Origin: Opitutales bacterium
Lineage (GTDB): Bacteria > Verrucomicrobiota > Verrucomicrobiia > Opitutales > Intestinicryptomonadaceae
Length of the DNA stretch: 30,274 nt
Assembly: GCA_017526045.1 (NCBI GenBank)
Contig: JAFXRX010000134.1
Span: 1-30,274, forward strand
Reading direction: 5' to 3'
Position numbers and translations under genes: made by a program. The notes below the pieces were generated by a model. It was not told the origin of the DNA and ran no database searches. It saw only the letters and a list, made by a program, of their open reading frames with translations. Shown in pieces: positions 20,655-29,657 of this stretch (the first letter of the stretch is position 1; every line of letters starts with the position of its first letter).

Positions 20655-22909
20655 ATAGAGAACTGCTCGCCCTCAACATCCTCTCCCTTTTAAAAAGCAA
20701 AAACTACGCGCCCTCGAATTTGGCGGGGATTGCCGCCGCGCTGAAGCTGCCGCGCAAGGATTTCCCGATTTTCAGGGACGTCATCGAGAAGATGGTGAAA
20801 GACGGCACCCTCGCGCACGTCAAGGGCGACAGGTATTGCGCGACAAAAGACTTGGGGCTCGTGGCGGGGACGATTGAATTCAGGCAAAGCGGCGCGGCTT
20901 CAATCCGCCTTGAAAACGGCGAGGCAATTTCCGTGCGCCGCGAGGATACGGGAGTGGCGCTGCACGGCGACAAGGTCTTGGCGCGCATACTCGACGAGCG
21001 TTTCGGCGCGCGCCGAGGACGCCGCCGCCGCGAAAAGGAAATGCCCACATCCGCAAAATACGCGCGCGTCATACGCATAATCGAGCGCAAGCGCACAAAA
21101 ATCGTCGGCACACTCGCGCGCTCTATGAACTTCTGGAGAGTTGTCGCCGACGACCCAAAATTCTTTTACGACGTAATAGTAGCCGACCCCAAAAAAAGCG
21201 GCGCAAAGCCCGTCCCCGAAGAGGGCGACAAGGTCGTTGTGAATTTGCACGACTGGACGCAAAAGCACATCAACCCCTCGGGCGACATCGTCGAAAATTT
21301 GGGCAGAAGCCACACCCCGATGTCGGAGTACAAGGCGATTTTGATAAAGTACGCGCTCGAGACTCAGTTCCCGGACGAAGTTTTGGCGGAGGTAAAAAAT
21401 CTGCCCGAAGAAGTCGGGCCGCGCGACTTGGATGGCAGGCTCGACTTGCGCGATGAATTTGTCGTCACAATCGACCCAAGCGACGCCAAGGATTTTGACG
21501 ACGCGCTTTCTTTCAAGCGGCTGCCCGACGGCATTTTGGAAGTCGGAGTGCACATTGCGGACGTCTCTTATTACGTGAAGCCCAAGACCGCCCTCGACAA
21601 GGAGGCTCTAAACAGGGGCAATTCGACCTATCTTGTCGGCACCGTTCTGCCGATGCTGCCCTTCGAGCTTTCAAACGGCTTGTGCAGTTTGGTCGAGGGC
21701 AAGGACAGGCTTGTAAAAAGCGTGTTCCTGCGCTTCGACGCCTCGGGCGACTGCAAAAAAGTAAGCTTTGCAAACTCCGTCATACGCAGCTCAAAACGCC
21801 TTACATACGAGCAGGCTTACGCGTTTTTAAAGGAAAACGACCTCAACATCATAAAGGCCGTCCGCCCGCCCGCCGAGTACGCGACGGGCTCGACGGGCAA
21901 GGCTCTCGACGAGTTCGACAGCGCATTTTTGCAAAAATTGCGCACCACAATCCGCCAAATGTGGAGCCTCGCTTCCGCCCTGCGCAAAAAGAGAATGCGC
22001 AAGGGCAGCTTCGATTTGGAAATGCCCGAAGTCCGGATTTTCTGCGACAAGGAAGGCTACGCGCAAAAAATCGTCCGCAAGGAAAACGACGAAAGCCACC
22101 AGCTTGTCGAGGAGTTTATGCTCGCGGCAAACGAGGCGGTCGCGCGGGAGCTTTTCGAATACCGCATCCCGTTTATTTCGCGCGTCCACGACGAGCCCGA
22201 CGAGGAAAAGCTCGCCGACTTGCGCGACTATCTCGAAGCCTTCGGCATCTATTGCGGGGATTTGACCCGCCGCAGGGAAATCGTAAAAACTCTCGCGGCG
22301 ATTTCAGCCCACCCGCAAAGCTACGTTTTGAAAACCCAATTCTTAAAAAGCCTCAAGCGCGCCTTGTACCGCGCCTCCGCAGACGGCCACTTCGGGCTCA
22401 TGAAGCACTACTACGCGCACTTCACTTCCCCAATACGCCGCTATGCCGACTTCACAGTCCACCGCGCGCTCAACTTTTACATGCAAAAGACCAGGCAGCC
22501 CACCGCCCCGAAGGGCAGGGCGTCCGCGCCCTCGCAGGCTATTCTTGATTCTGTCGCAAACCACATATCAAAAACCGAGCAAAATTCAACCGACGCCGAA
22601 AGGGAGTCGCGCAAGGTTAAGCTTTTGGAATTTTTCGAGCGCAAAGCGGGCACCAAGGAGAGCTTCGAGGCCTTCATAACAGCCATGACCTCGCACGGAT
22701 TTTTTGTCGAGCTTGTCGAGTCGATGGCGTACGGCTTTGTGCACACGCACACGCTGCATGACGACATCTACCGCCTCAACGCCGAGGGCGACGTCTTGCG
22801 CGGCAGAAGGACGGGCAAGACCCTGAAAGTCGGCGATAAAATACGGGTTTGCGTCGAATCTGTGGATTTGTTCAAAAGGCAGATAGATTTTGCAAAAGCC
22901 GAGGGCTGA
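20651..22909 (+). CDS. rnr: ribonuclease R
   Basis: This 752-residue exoribonuclease has the expected domain order. A winged-helix-like N-terminus (about 1-65) is followed by cold-shock domains (about 70-240) and the RNB catalytic domain starting near 265, with the metal-binding motif TIDPSDAKDFDDALS (273-287). A C-terminal S1 domain lies at about 660-750. It degrades structured RNA 3' to 5', including rRNA fragments. The Lys-rich tail of E. coli RNase R is absent, and the protein ends soon after S1. The start overlaps the preceding membrane-protein gene by ATGA, so RNase R is cotranscribed with the haem genes. Confidence 0.92.
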   Translation: MNRELLALNILSLLKSKNYAPSNLAGIAAALKLPRKDFPIFRDVIEKMVKDGTLAHVKGDRYCATKDLGLVAGTIEFRQSGAASIRLENGEAISVRREDTGVALHGDKVLARILDERFGARRGRRRREKEMPTSAKYARVIRIIERKRTKIVGTLARSMNFWRVVADDPKFFYDVIVADPKKSGAKPVPEEGDKVVVNLHDWTQKHINPSGDIVENLGRSHTPMSEYKAILIKYALETQFPDEVLAEVKNLPEEVGPRDLDGRLDLRDEFVVTIDPSDAKDFDDALSFKRLPDGILEVGVHIADVSYYVKPKTALDKEALNRGNSTYLVGTVLPMLPFELSNGLCSLVEGKDRLVKSVFLRFDASGDCKKVSFANSVIRSSKRLTYEQAYAFLKENDLNIIKAVRPPAEYATGSTGKALDEFDSAFLQKLRTTIRQMWSLASALRKKRMRKGSFDLEMPEVRIFCDKEGYAQKIVRKENDESHQLVEEFMLAANEAVARELFEYRIPFISRVHDEPDEEKLADLRDYLEAFGIYCGDLTRRREIVKTLAAISAHPQSYVLKTQFLKSLKRALYRASADGHFGLMKHYYAHFTSPIRRYADFTVHRALNFYMQKTRQPTAPKGRASAPSQAILDSVANHISKTEQNSTDAERESRKVKLLEFFERKAGTKESFEAFITAMTSHGFFVELVESMAYGFVHTHTLHDDIYRLNAEGDVLRGRRTGKTLKVGDKIRVCVESVDLFKRQIDFAKAEG

Positions 22910-23004
22910 AAAAATTTTAAAAAAAAGCTTGAAATTTTAAATTTTAATAGGTAAGGTTTTATCAAAATTAGTCTTAAAGGCGAAATATTTTTGAAAGGAA
23001 TAAA

Positions 23005-23799
23005 ATGAAAAACTTAAAAACTACTTTGGTATCTCTTGCGGCTATCTCGGCGGCTTTCGTCTGCTATGCCCAAGAACAACAAGCCCCTGCGGCTCCCGCG
23101 GCAGCTCCCGAAGCCCCCGCAGCTCCCGCAGTTGAAGCTGCTCCCGTGGCGGAAGCGGCAGCTCCCGCGGCTCCTGCTGCAAAGTCCAACACGAAATCTT
23201 CCAAGGTTAAAACAAAGTACGGCGTAATCGAAGTCAGCAGCACGGTTGCGGACGACGGTTCGGAAAAAATTTCCGTAAAAACTCCGGCTCTGCCCAAGAC
23301 TTTCAGCTCTTCCGACTTGGTAAACACTTTGGTCGCCTGCGCATTGGGCGTTGTTGAAAAAGCTTCCACCCAGGACGTTTTGAAGGCTTTTGCGGCTTCC
23401 ATGTCGACTGCCGATTTGAGCGCGGCAAGCGGCGCACAGGTTTCCTTGGAAACTACGATTTCCCCCGCCGGCAAGGTAAATGTTGAAATTCTCTCCCCGA
23501 GCTACAAATACGCTTTTAATCCTGAAGTTGGCGAAACAGGCGATGTAGTCGGCAACTTGGTTGCAACAGACGCGCGCGGCAACACTACTGAAACTCCCGT
23601 TGCAGTAAAAGTTTCCGACAGCGGCGTATCCGGCAAGGTCGGCGGCTCAAACGTGGCGGTAAGCGCGAACTCCGTTGCGGTTTCGCAGCCCGACGCAGAC
23701 AGCGTTGAAATTCCCACGGCAGCTGAAGCGACATCCGCTGCGGAAACCGCTTCTGACGACACAGTCGGCGAAGGCAAGGAAATTTCCCCCGAAGCTTAA
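23005..23799 (+). CDS. secreted Ala/Pro-rich protein of unknown function
   Basis: This 264-residue protein has a Sec signal peptide (MKNLKTTLVSLAAISAAFVCYAQ). After it comes a low-complexity Ala/Pro/Glu linker (about 23-60) with AAP, EAPAAP and VEAAPVAEAA units. The remainder (about 65-210) is a globular, probably beta-rich domain, and the C-terminus is acidic. A good Shine-Dalgarno (AAAGGAA, 22994-23000) precedes the ATG. It is monocistronic, with its own terminator at 23821-23850. The Ala/Pro linker is like those that span peptidoglycan or tether envelope proteins. I recognise no family. Confidence 0.72.
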   Translation: MKNLKTTLVSLAAISAAFVCYAQEQQAPAAPAAAPEAPAAPAVEAAPVAEAAAPAAPAAKSNTKSSKVKTKYGVIEVSSTVADDGSEKISVKTPALPKTFSSSDLVNTLVACALGVVEKASTQDVLKAFAASMSTADLSAASGAQVSLETTISPAGKVNVEILSPSYKYAFNPEVGETGDVVGNLVATDARGNTTETPVAVKVSDSGVSGKVGGSNVAVSANSVAVSQPDADSVEIPTAAEATSAAETASDDTVGEGKEISPEA

Positions 23800-23820
23800 T
23801 TTCGCAAAAATTTAATTTTA

Positions 23821-23850
23821 AAAGCCTCCCGAAATCGGGGGGCTTTTTTT
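23821..23850 (+). terminator. intrinsic terminator
   Basis: The stem AAAGCCTCCCGA (23821-23832) and TCGGGGGGCTTT (23835-23846) pairs with one G-T pair around a two-base loop and is followed by T's to 23850. It is 21 bases after the stop codon of the gene ending at 23799. Confidence 0.9.
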
Positions 23851-24068
23851 GCGGACAAGCGGAAGCATTTATAAATTCCGCAGCCTCCAATCGTTTTTTT
23901 GTTTGGAAAAATTTTTCGCAAGCTCCGCAGTTTCGAGCGGTTTTTTTGCGGGCATTTTTTTTATTTTTTGCGGACGCTTTTTTGAGCTTTGCGCGTTTGG
24001 TTTTTTTGCGCGCGCGGAGGTTTTCAAAAGATAAAAAAATCTCAAATATTGTTTGATTTTTTGCGGAT

Positions 24069-24089
24069 TTTGGGCAATACTTTGCCAAA
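24069..24089. promoter_or_regulatory. candidate operator upstream of aconitase
   Basis: GGCAA (24073-24077) and TTGCC (24082-24086) form an inverted repeat around TACT, extended by TTT and AAA on the outside. It sits 21 bases before the ATG at 24111, in a T-rich spacer (23851-24110) that has no gene I can support. The position suits control of the aconitase operon. The binder is unknown. Confidence 0.3.
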
Positions 24090-24110
24090 TAAAATAGGGA
24101 AAATATATTT

Positions 24111-26777
24111 ATGAAGAACGCACTTGGTTGTTTGAAGGAATTTAACTCGCCTTCGTCGGGCAAAAAAGGATTTTTTTATAGCTTGAAAGAGCTTGAAAAT
24201 CAGGGGATTGGAGATTTAAAAAGGCTGCCGCGCAGCATAAAAATCGTTCTTGAGAGCGTGCTGAGAAATTGCGACGGCGTATTGGCAAACGAGGCGGACG
24301 TAAAACGCCTTGCAAACTGGAACGCGAAAAACCCCGGGGACTATGAAGTTCCGTTTGTCGTCTCGCGCATCGTTTTGCAGGACTTTACGGGCGTGCCGCT
24401 TTTGGTCGACCTTGCCGCAATGCGCGACGCCGCCGCGCGCCAGGGCAAAGACCCTTCTGTCGTCGAGCCCCTCGTGCCCGTCGATTTGGTTGTCGACCAC
24501 TCCGTGCAGATGGACAGCGCGGGCAGCCCCGACTCCTACAAAACCAATTTGGAGCTCGAATTCAAGCGCAACTCCGAGCGATATGAATTTTTGAAGTGGG
24601 GGCAGCAGGCGTTTAAAACTTTCTCCGTCGTGCCGCCTTCAACGGGCATTATCCACCAGGTAAATTTGGAGTATTTGGCGCGCCTTGTTTTCGAGGCGGA
24701 CTTGGGCGGCAAAACCCTCTTCTACCCCGACACGCTCGTGGGCACCGACTCGCACACCACCATGATTAACGGCCTTGGCGTCGTCGGCTGGGGCGTCGGC
24801 GGCATCGAAGCGGAGGCGGGAATGCTCGGCCAGCCCGTGTCTTTCAAAGTCCCCGAAGTTATCGGCGTGCGCGTTTTCGGCAAGCTGCCCGACGGCGTAA
24901 GCGCGACCGACATCGCCCTTACTGTAACGCAGATTTTAAGAAACGAAAAAGTGGTCGGCAAGTTCGTCGAATTTTTCGGCGAAGGCGCGCGGGAGCTTTC
25001 GCTTGCGGACAGGGCGACAATCGCGAACATGGCGCCCGAATACGGCGCGACAATGGGCTATTTCCCCGTCGACGAAAAGACTTTGGATTACATGCGCCTC
25101 TCGGGCAGAAGCGAAGGGCAGATTGCCTTAATACGCGACTACTTTGAAGAGCAGGGCATCTTCGGCATCCCCGCCGAGGGCGAGTGCGACTACACAAAAG
25201 TTGTGGAGCTCGACCTTTCGAAAATCCGCCCCTGCGTTGCGGGGCACAAGCGCCCGCAGGATAGAATAGAGCTTCCCGACCTCAAAAAGAGCGTCGAATA
25301 TCTGCTTGCGCAGTTCGGCAAGGCGTCCGCGCAGAAGGTCGCCACAAACAGGGGCGAAATCCAAAACGGCAGCGTTTTGATTGCCGCCATAACAAGCTGC
25401 ACGAACACTTCGAACCCGTCGGTCATAATCGCGGCGGCTCTTCTTGCAAAGAAGGCGTGCGAATTCGGCTTGAAGCCGCCCGCATATGTCAAAACTTCGT
25501 TTGCGCCGGGCTCGAGAGTGGTTTTGGACTATCTCGAAAACGCGGGGCTTCAAAAGTATTTGGATGAAATCGGCTTTAATTTGGCGGGCTATGGCTGCGC
25601 TACTTGCATCGGCAATTCGGGCCCGCTCGAGGAAAGCATTTCAAAGGCTGTAAAGGAAAACGACCTCGTTTGCGCAAGCGTATTGAGCGGCAACCGCAAC
25701 TTCGAGGCTCGCGTGCACGGGCAAATCAAGGCGAATTATTTGATGAGCCCGCAGCTCGTCGTGGCGTTCGCGCTCGCGGGCAGGGTCGACATCGACATGC
25801 AAAGCGAGCCGCTGGGCGTTTCAAAAGACGGCAAGGCGGTATATTTGAAGGACGTTATGCCCTCTTCGAAGGAAGTCGCCGACTGCATGGCCTCCTGCAT
25901 CAAAAAGGAAATGTTTAAAAAACGCTATTCCGACATGTCGGGCCCCGCGCTCTGGCAGGCTGTTGAAAGCCCGAAGGGCGCCCTTTACAAGTGGAACGAA
26001 AAGAGCACCTACATTCAAAATCCGCCGTTTTTCGACAATTTCACGATGAGGCAGACAACGCTGCCGAGCCTTTCGGATTTGCGCGCGCTCGCAATTTTCG
26101 GCGACTCCGTAACTACCGACCACATTTCCCCCGCGGGCTCGATTTTGCCCGAAAGCCCCGCCGGCAAATATTTGCGCGAGCACGGCGTCGAAGTTAAGGA
26201 CTTCAACTCGTTCGGCTCGCGCCGCGGCAACGACAGGGTCATGGCGCGCGGGACTTTCGCGAACGTGCGCATCAAAAACCTGATTGCAGGCGGCGTCGAG
26301 GGCGGCTACACGAAGCTCGACGGCGAGGGAGAGAACGTCTATATTTTCGACGCGTGCCAAAAATACGCAGCGCAAAACCGCGGGTTGATTGTCTTTGGCG
26401 GGCGCGACTACGGCATGGGCTCTTCGCGCGACTGGGCTGCGAAGGGCACTTCGCTTTTGGGCGTGCGCGCAGTCGTTGCAAAATCGTTTGAAAGAATACA
26501 CCGCAGCAATTTGATTGGCATGGGCATTCTGCCCTTTGAGTTTGCAAACGGCCAGGACGCGGAAAGCCTAAAGCTCGACGGCACGGAAACCTTCTCGATT
26601 CTCGGGCTTGAAGGCGGCATAGCCCCCGCGATGAAGGCAACGCTTAAAATCGGGCGCAAAAGCGGCGCTGTGGACAATGCGGAATTGCTGCTTAGAATAG
26701 ACACTCCCGTCGAGGCTGAATACTACAGGCGCGGCGGCATTTTGCCCTACGTCTTGAAAAAGATTTTGGAAAAGTAA
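24111..26777 (+). CDS. acnA: aconitate hydratase AcnA
   Basis: At 888 residues this matches the AcnA/IRP-type aconitase (usually ~890). The three cluster-ligand cysteines are in place: C430 in SCTNTSNPS, and C496 and C499 in GCATCIGNSGPL. The substrate-binding Arg/Ser elements, GRDYGMGSSRDWAAKG near the C-terminus and the swivel domain also match. It isomerises citrate to isocitrate in the TCA cycle with a [4Fe-4S] cluster. Without its cluster it may bind RNA, as in AcnA/IRP proteins. The Shine-Dalgarno TAGGGA is upstream of the ATG. The next gene starts one base after the stop, so it heads the operon with STAS and PP2C genes. Confidence 0.95.
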   Translation: MKNALGCLKEFNSPSSGKKGFFYSLKELENQGIGDLKRLPRSIKIVLESVLRNCDGVLANEADVKRLANWNAKNPGDYEVPFVVSRIVLQDFTGVPLLVDLAAMRDAAARQGKDPSVVEPLVPVDLVVDHSVQMDSAGSPDSYKTNLELEFKRNSERYEFLKWGQQAFKTFSVVPPSTGIIHQVNLEYLARLVFEADLGGKTLFYPDTLVGTDSHTTMINGLGVVGWGVGGIEAEAGMLGQPVSFKVPEVIGVRVFGKLPDGVSATDIALTVTQILRNEKVVGKFVEFFGEGARELSLADRATIANMAPEYGATMGYFPVDEKTLDYMRLSGRSEGQIALIRDYFEEQGIFGIPAEGECDYTKVVELDLSKIRPCVAGHKRPQDRIELPDLKKSVEYLLAQFGKASAQKVATNRGEIQNGSVLIAAITSCTNTSNPSVIIAAALLAKKACEFGLKPPAYVKTSFAPGSRVVLDYLENAGLQKYLDEIGFNLAGYGCATCIGNSGPLEESISKAVKENDLVCASVLSGNRNFEARVHGQIKANYLMSPQLVVAFALAGRVDIDMQSEPLGVSKDGKAVYLKDVMPSSKEVADCMASCIKKEMFKKRYSDMSGPALWQAVESPKGALYKWNEKSTYIQNPPFFDNFTMRQTTLPSLSDLRALAIFGDSVTTDHISPAGSILPESPAGKYLREHGVEVKDFNSFGSRRGNDRVMARGTFANVRIKNLIAGGVEGGYTKLDGEGENVYIFDACQKYAAQNRGLIVFGGRDYGMGSSRDWAAKGTSLLGVRAVVAKSFERIHRSNLIGMGILPFEFANGQDAESLKLDGTETFSILGLEGGIAPAMKATLKIGRKSGAVDNAELLLRIDTPVEAEYYRRGGILPYVLKKILEK

Positions 26778-26778
26778 A

Positions 26779-27270
26779 ATGTCCGAAGCTGTAAAATATT
26801 TTGTGCGCATAAAAGACGGCAACGCCTATCTGGACATTGCCGGGCGCGCAAATTATTTGAACTGCAAGCTCGTTGGCAAATTTTTTGAATTGGCTCTCGG
26901 GCGGGGCTGCAAAAAATTCTTTTTGAATTTCGCGCAGTGCAAGGGCATGGACAGCACGTTCATGGGCATGATTGCAAGCCTTGCGCTCAAGCTCATAAAC
27001 CAGGGCTGCCCCGATTCCGTTATTTTGTGCTCGCTTGAAGGGCGCAACTTGGAGCTTATCGAAAACTTGGGGCTGGACAGCCTCGTGAAAATCCAGGACG
27101 CGCCCGAAGAGTTTTTCCCGCGCGAATTTCTCGGCTCCGAAAGCGCGGCGCCCGCGGAAATTCTCGAGGCGCACAAAAGCCTCATCGCCGCGAACCCCGC
27201 CAACGCAAAGGAGTTCGAGGAAGTTGTAAGCTTCATACAAAAAGAGCTTGAAAGGCAAAAGAGGCAATGA
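26779..27270 (+). CDS. STAS-domain anti-sigma factor antagonist (SpoIIAA/RsbV-like)
   Basis: This 163-residue protein has a STAS domain in residues 1-110. The conserved phosphorylation site is visible in GMDSTFMGMIASL, with Ser59 in the position of SpoIIAA Ser58 and RsbV Ser56. After the STAS domain comes an acidic, helical extension (about 110-163) of unknown role, since classical members are ~110 residues. In partner-switching systems the unphosphorylated form binds an anti-sigma kinase, and a PP2C phosphatase resets it. Just such a phosphatase is encoded next, with an ATGA overlap. No anti-sigma kinase gene is in the window. Confidence 0.8.
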   Translation: MSEAVKYFVRIKDGNAYLDIAGRANYLNCKLVGKFFELALGRGCKKFFLNFAQCKGMDSTFMGMIASLALKLINQGCPDSVILCSLEGRNLELIENLGLDSLVKIQDAPEEFFPREFLGSESAAPAEILEAHKSLIAANPANAKEFEEVVSFIQKELERQKRQ

Positions 27271-28700
27271 TTGGCGCGTACTGCATTCTGCTTTTTGTGG
27301 CGATTTTGTTCGCGTGGCTTTTGTGGCGCAAAGACCTGCAAGTCCGCGACCTGCACCGCGAATTGGAGGCGATGGGCGAGGAAAACGACATCGTTTTGGA
27401 CTTCATGCACAAAATCGTCTCCGAAGTCGCATCGGGCGCGGACAAGAAAAAAGTCTTTTTGCGGATTTTGCGCTCCGTTACGCTCGCCTGCGGCGCGACA
27501 AGCGCGTGCATTTACGAAAAAAATTCGCGCAATATGCTCGTCGCCGCCGAGAGCGAGGGGCTTTTCCCGCCGCAGCGCGAAATCAATCCGCTTTTGCTGA
27601 AATCCGCGGAAAGCCGCGCCGCGCTAATCGACAAAATTTTGAAGGGCGAGGAGCTTGAGCCCTACGAGGGCATAATAGGCCAGGCTGCGGAGACGGGCGA
27701 GCCTGTTTTCATAAAGCGCGCCGAAAGGAGCGCGAGGGTCGTCGTCCACAAGGACGCGGCTTTGCGCATAACTTCGATTATGGCAATCCCGATGGTTTTC
27801 CGCGGCGAATTTTACGGCGTCTTGGCTCTCGCAAACCCAATCGGCGGCGGATTTTTCTCGGACTTGGATTTTTCGATTGCCTGCTCGATTGCCGACCAGT
27901 CCGCGCTTTCAATCTACAGCATAAACGCCTTCAACCAGCTTGTCGAAAAGCGGCAGATTGACCACGATTTGTCGCTTGCAAAGAGCGTGCAAAGCTACAT
28001 TCTGCCCTCGAGCCTCTTTTCAGCCTACGGCTTCGACGCGGCGGCGGAGTATATCCCGCAGCAGCAGGTCGGCGGCGACTTCTACGACACTTTCGACCTC
28101 GGCGGCGGCAGGATTGGCGCGGTTGTGGGCGACGTTTCGGGCAAGGGGGTGTCGGCGGCAATCATCATGGCGATATGCCAGACGGCTTTTAGATTTTTGG
28201 TGCGCCAGTTTTCGACGCCAGCCGAAACTTTGAAGGCTTTGAACCGCGAAATGGTCGTCGCAATGCGCTCGGACATGTTTGTTACAATGGTTTACGCGAT
28301 TTTCGACAGCGCAAAAAACAAGGCCGTAATCGCGCGCGCGGGGCACGAAAAGCCCCTCTTTTACAGCGCGAAAACGGGCGCGGCGGACTTCGTAAATTCA
28401 AGGGGAATTGCAATCGGCATGGTGGGCGCGGACAAATTCGACGCCGCAATTTCCGACGTGGAGCTCGATTTTTGCGAGGGGGACGCCATGATGTTTTACA
28501 CCGACGGCGTCAACGAGGCTGTAAACCCCGAGGGCGAGGAATTTTCGGCGCGCAGGCTCAAAGGCATCTTTGAAAAATCCGCCGCGAAATCCGCCGAGCA
28601 GCTCAACGAAACAATAACGCGCGCAATCGCGGGGTTCGCGTGCAAGTCGCGCCCGACCGACGACGACTTCACCCTGCTTTCGGTGCGGCGCGGCAAGTGA
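27267..28700 (+). CDS. membrane-anchored GAF-PP2C phosphatase (RsbU/SpoIIE family)
   Basis: The 477-residue protein has one N-terminal transmembrane helix (about 3-19), a short coiled stretch, a GAF-type sensory domain (about 45-230) and a SpoIIE/PP2C phosphatase domain (about 245-475). Metal-binding aspartates are seen in GGDFYD (D271), VGDVSGKGVSAA (about D289) and MFYTDGVNEA (about D413). This family dephosphorylates STAS proteins and so switches a sigma factor or other partner on. The STAS gene lies immediately upstream with an ATGA overlap. The GAF domain could sense a small ligand or redox state, but the ligand is not evident. Confidence 0.85.
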   Translation: MIGAYCILLFVAILFAWLLWRKDLQVRDLHRELEAMGEENDIVLDFMHKIVSEVASGADKKKVFLRILRSVTLACGATSACIYEKNSRNMLVAAESEGLFPPQREINPLLLKSAESRAALIDKILKGEELEPYEGIIGQAAETGEPVFIKRAERSARVVVHKDAALRITSIMAIPMVFRGEFYGVLALANPIGGGFFSDLDFSIACSIADQSALSIYSINAFNQLVEKRQIDHDLSLAKSVQSYILPSSLFSAYGFDAAAEYIPQQQVGGDFYDTFDLGGGRIGAVVGDVSGKGVSAAIIMAICQTAFRFLVRQFSTPAETLKALNREMVVAMRSDMFVTMVYAIFDSAKNKAVIARAGHEKPLFYSAKTGAADFVNSRGIAIGMVGADKFDAAISDVELDFCEGDAMMFYTDGVNEAVNPEGEEFSARRLKGIFEKSAAKSAEQLNETITRAIAGFACKSRPTDDDFTLLSVRRGK

Positions 28701-28742
28701 AATTTTTTCAACATCAATATCAAAACAGAATGGAATAAAATT

Positions 28743-29051
28743 ATGCCCGGAGTTGGTAAATTATTAAAACAGGCGCAGAAAATGCAAAAGGCAATGGAAG
28801 CCGCGCAGGCGGAATTGTCCGCAAAAGAAATCGAAGTTTCGGCGGGCGGCGGCGCGGTTAAAGTCGTAGTGGACGGCCATGGCGCGGTCAAGAGCCTGAA
28901 GCTCGACCCAGAATTTTTGAAGGAGGGCGCCGACGTCGTCGAAAGCTCGATTTTGCAGGCCATAAACGAGGCGTGCGCAAAGGCAAAGAGCGAAAGCGAA
29001 GCGGAAATGTCGAAGATTACGGGCGGATTTTCGATGCCCGGGCTGTTCTAA
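28743..29051 (+). CDS. YbaB/EbfC nucleoid-associated protein
   Basis: At 102 residues this is the size and shape of YbaB/EbfC proteins. It begins with the helical KLLKQAQKMQKAMEAAQAEL, continues with the VSAGGGAVKVVVDGHGAVKSLKLDPEF-like beta core, and ends with a C-terminal helix. Such proteins bind DNA as dimers and are often encoded between dnaX and recR. recR starts three bases after its stop here, and dnaX is not the upstream neighbour. The start ATG lies after an AT-rich stretch, with only a weak GGAATAA as Shine-Dalgarno. Confidence 0.9.
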   Translation: MPGVGKLLKQAQKMQKAMEAAQAELSAKEIEVSAGGGAVKVVVDGHGAVKSLKLDPEFLKEGADVVESSILQAINEACAKAKSESEAEMSKITGGFSMPGLF

Positions 29052-29054
29052 AAT

Positions 29055-29651
29055 ATGAGCAGGGCCTTTGAGAGCTTGTGCGCGAATTTCGCGCGGCTGC
29101 CGGGAATGGGGCGCAAGAGCGCGGAGCGCATCGCCCTGCACCTCGCCTTTGCCGACAGGGCGCAGGCCCAGGCTCTCATTGAAAGCCTGCGGCTTGCCCT
29201 CGACACGCTGACGCCTTGCCCGAAGTGCTGCGGAATTTCCGAAAACTCCGGGCTGTGCGAAATCTGCTCGGACTCCTCCCGAAACCTTTCGAGCGTGTGC
29301 CTTGTCGAGAGCGCAAGCGACATGGCGGCGATTGAAAAGTCGGGCGCATGGCGCGGCTCGTACCACGTTCTGGGCGGAAAAATATCGCCCATAAAAGACA
29401 TAAAGCCCTCCGATTTGAATTTTGGCTCTCTTGAAAAGCGCGCCGACGCCGGCGAGATTTCCGAAATCGTGCTCGCGCTTTCAAACGACATCGAAGGCGA
29501 GGCGACCTGCCACTATATCGCGCAGAAAATCGCAGCCCCCCGCGGCATAAAAGTTTCGCGCATAGGCTTCGGGCTGCCGAGCGGCAGCCAGCTTGGCTTT
29601 GCCGATACGGGCACGATAAAAAGCGCGCTCGCCTCCCGCAAAAATTTTTAG
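29055..29651 (+). CDS. recR: recombination mediator RecR
   Basis: This 198-residue protein is typical of RecR. It has an N-terminal helix-hairpin-helix region RLPGMGRKSAERIALHL, then a zinc finger C55-x2-C58...C68-x2-C71, then a Toprim domain starting LVESASDMAAIEKSG (83-97). RecR helps RecF or RecO load RecA on gapped DNA. It follows ybaB after three bases and precedes the uppP-like gene by six, so all three may be cotranscribed. Confidence 0.93.
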   Translation: MSRAFESLCANFARLPGMGRKSAERIALHLAFADRAQAQALIESLRLALDTLTPCPKCCGISENSGLCEICSDSSRNLSSVCLVESASDMAAIEKSGAWRGSYHVLGGKISPIKDIKPSDLNFGSLEKRADAGEISEIVLALSNDIEGEATCHYIAQKIAAPRGIKVSRIGFGLPSGSQLGFADTGTIKSALASRKNF

Positions 29652-29657
29652 GACGCC

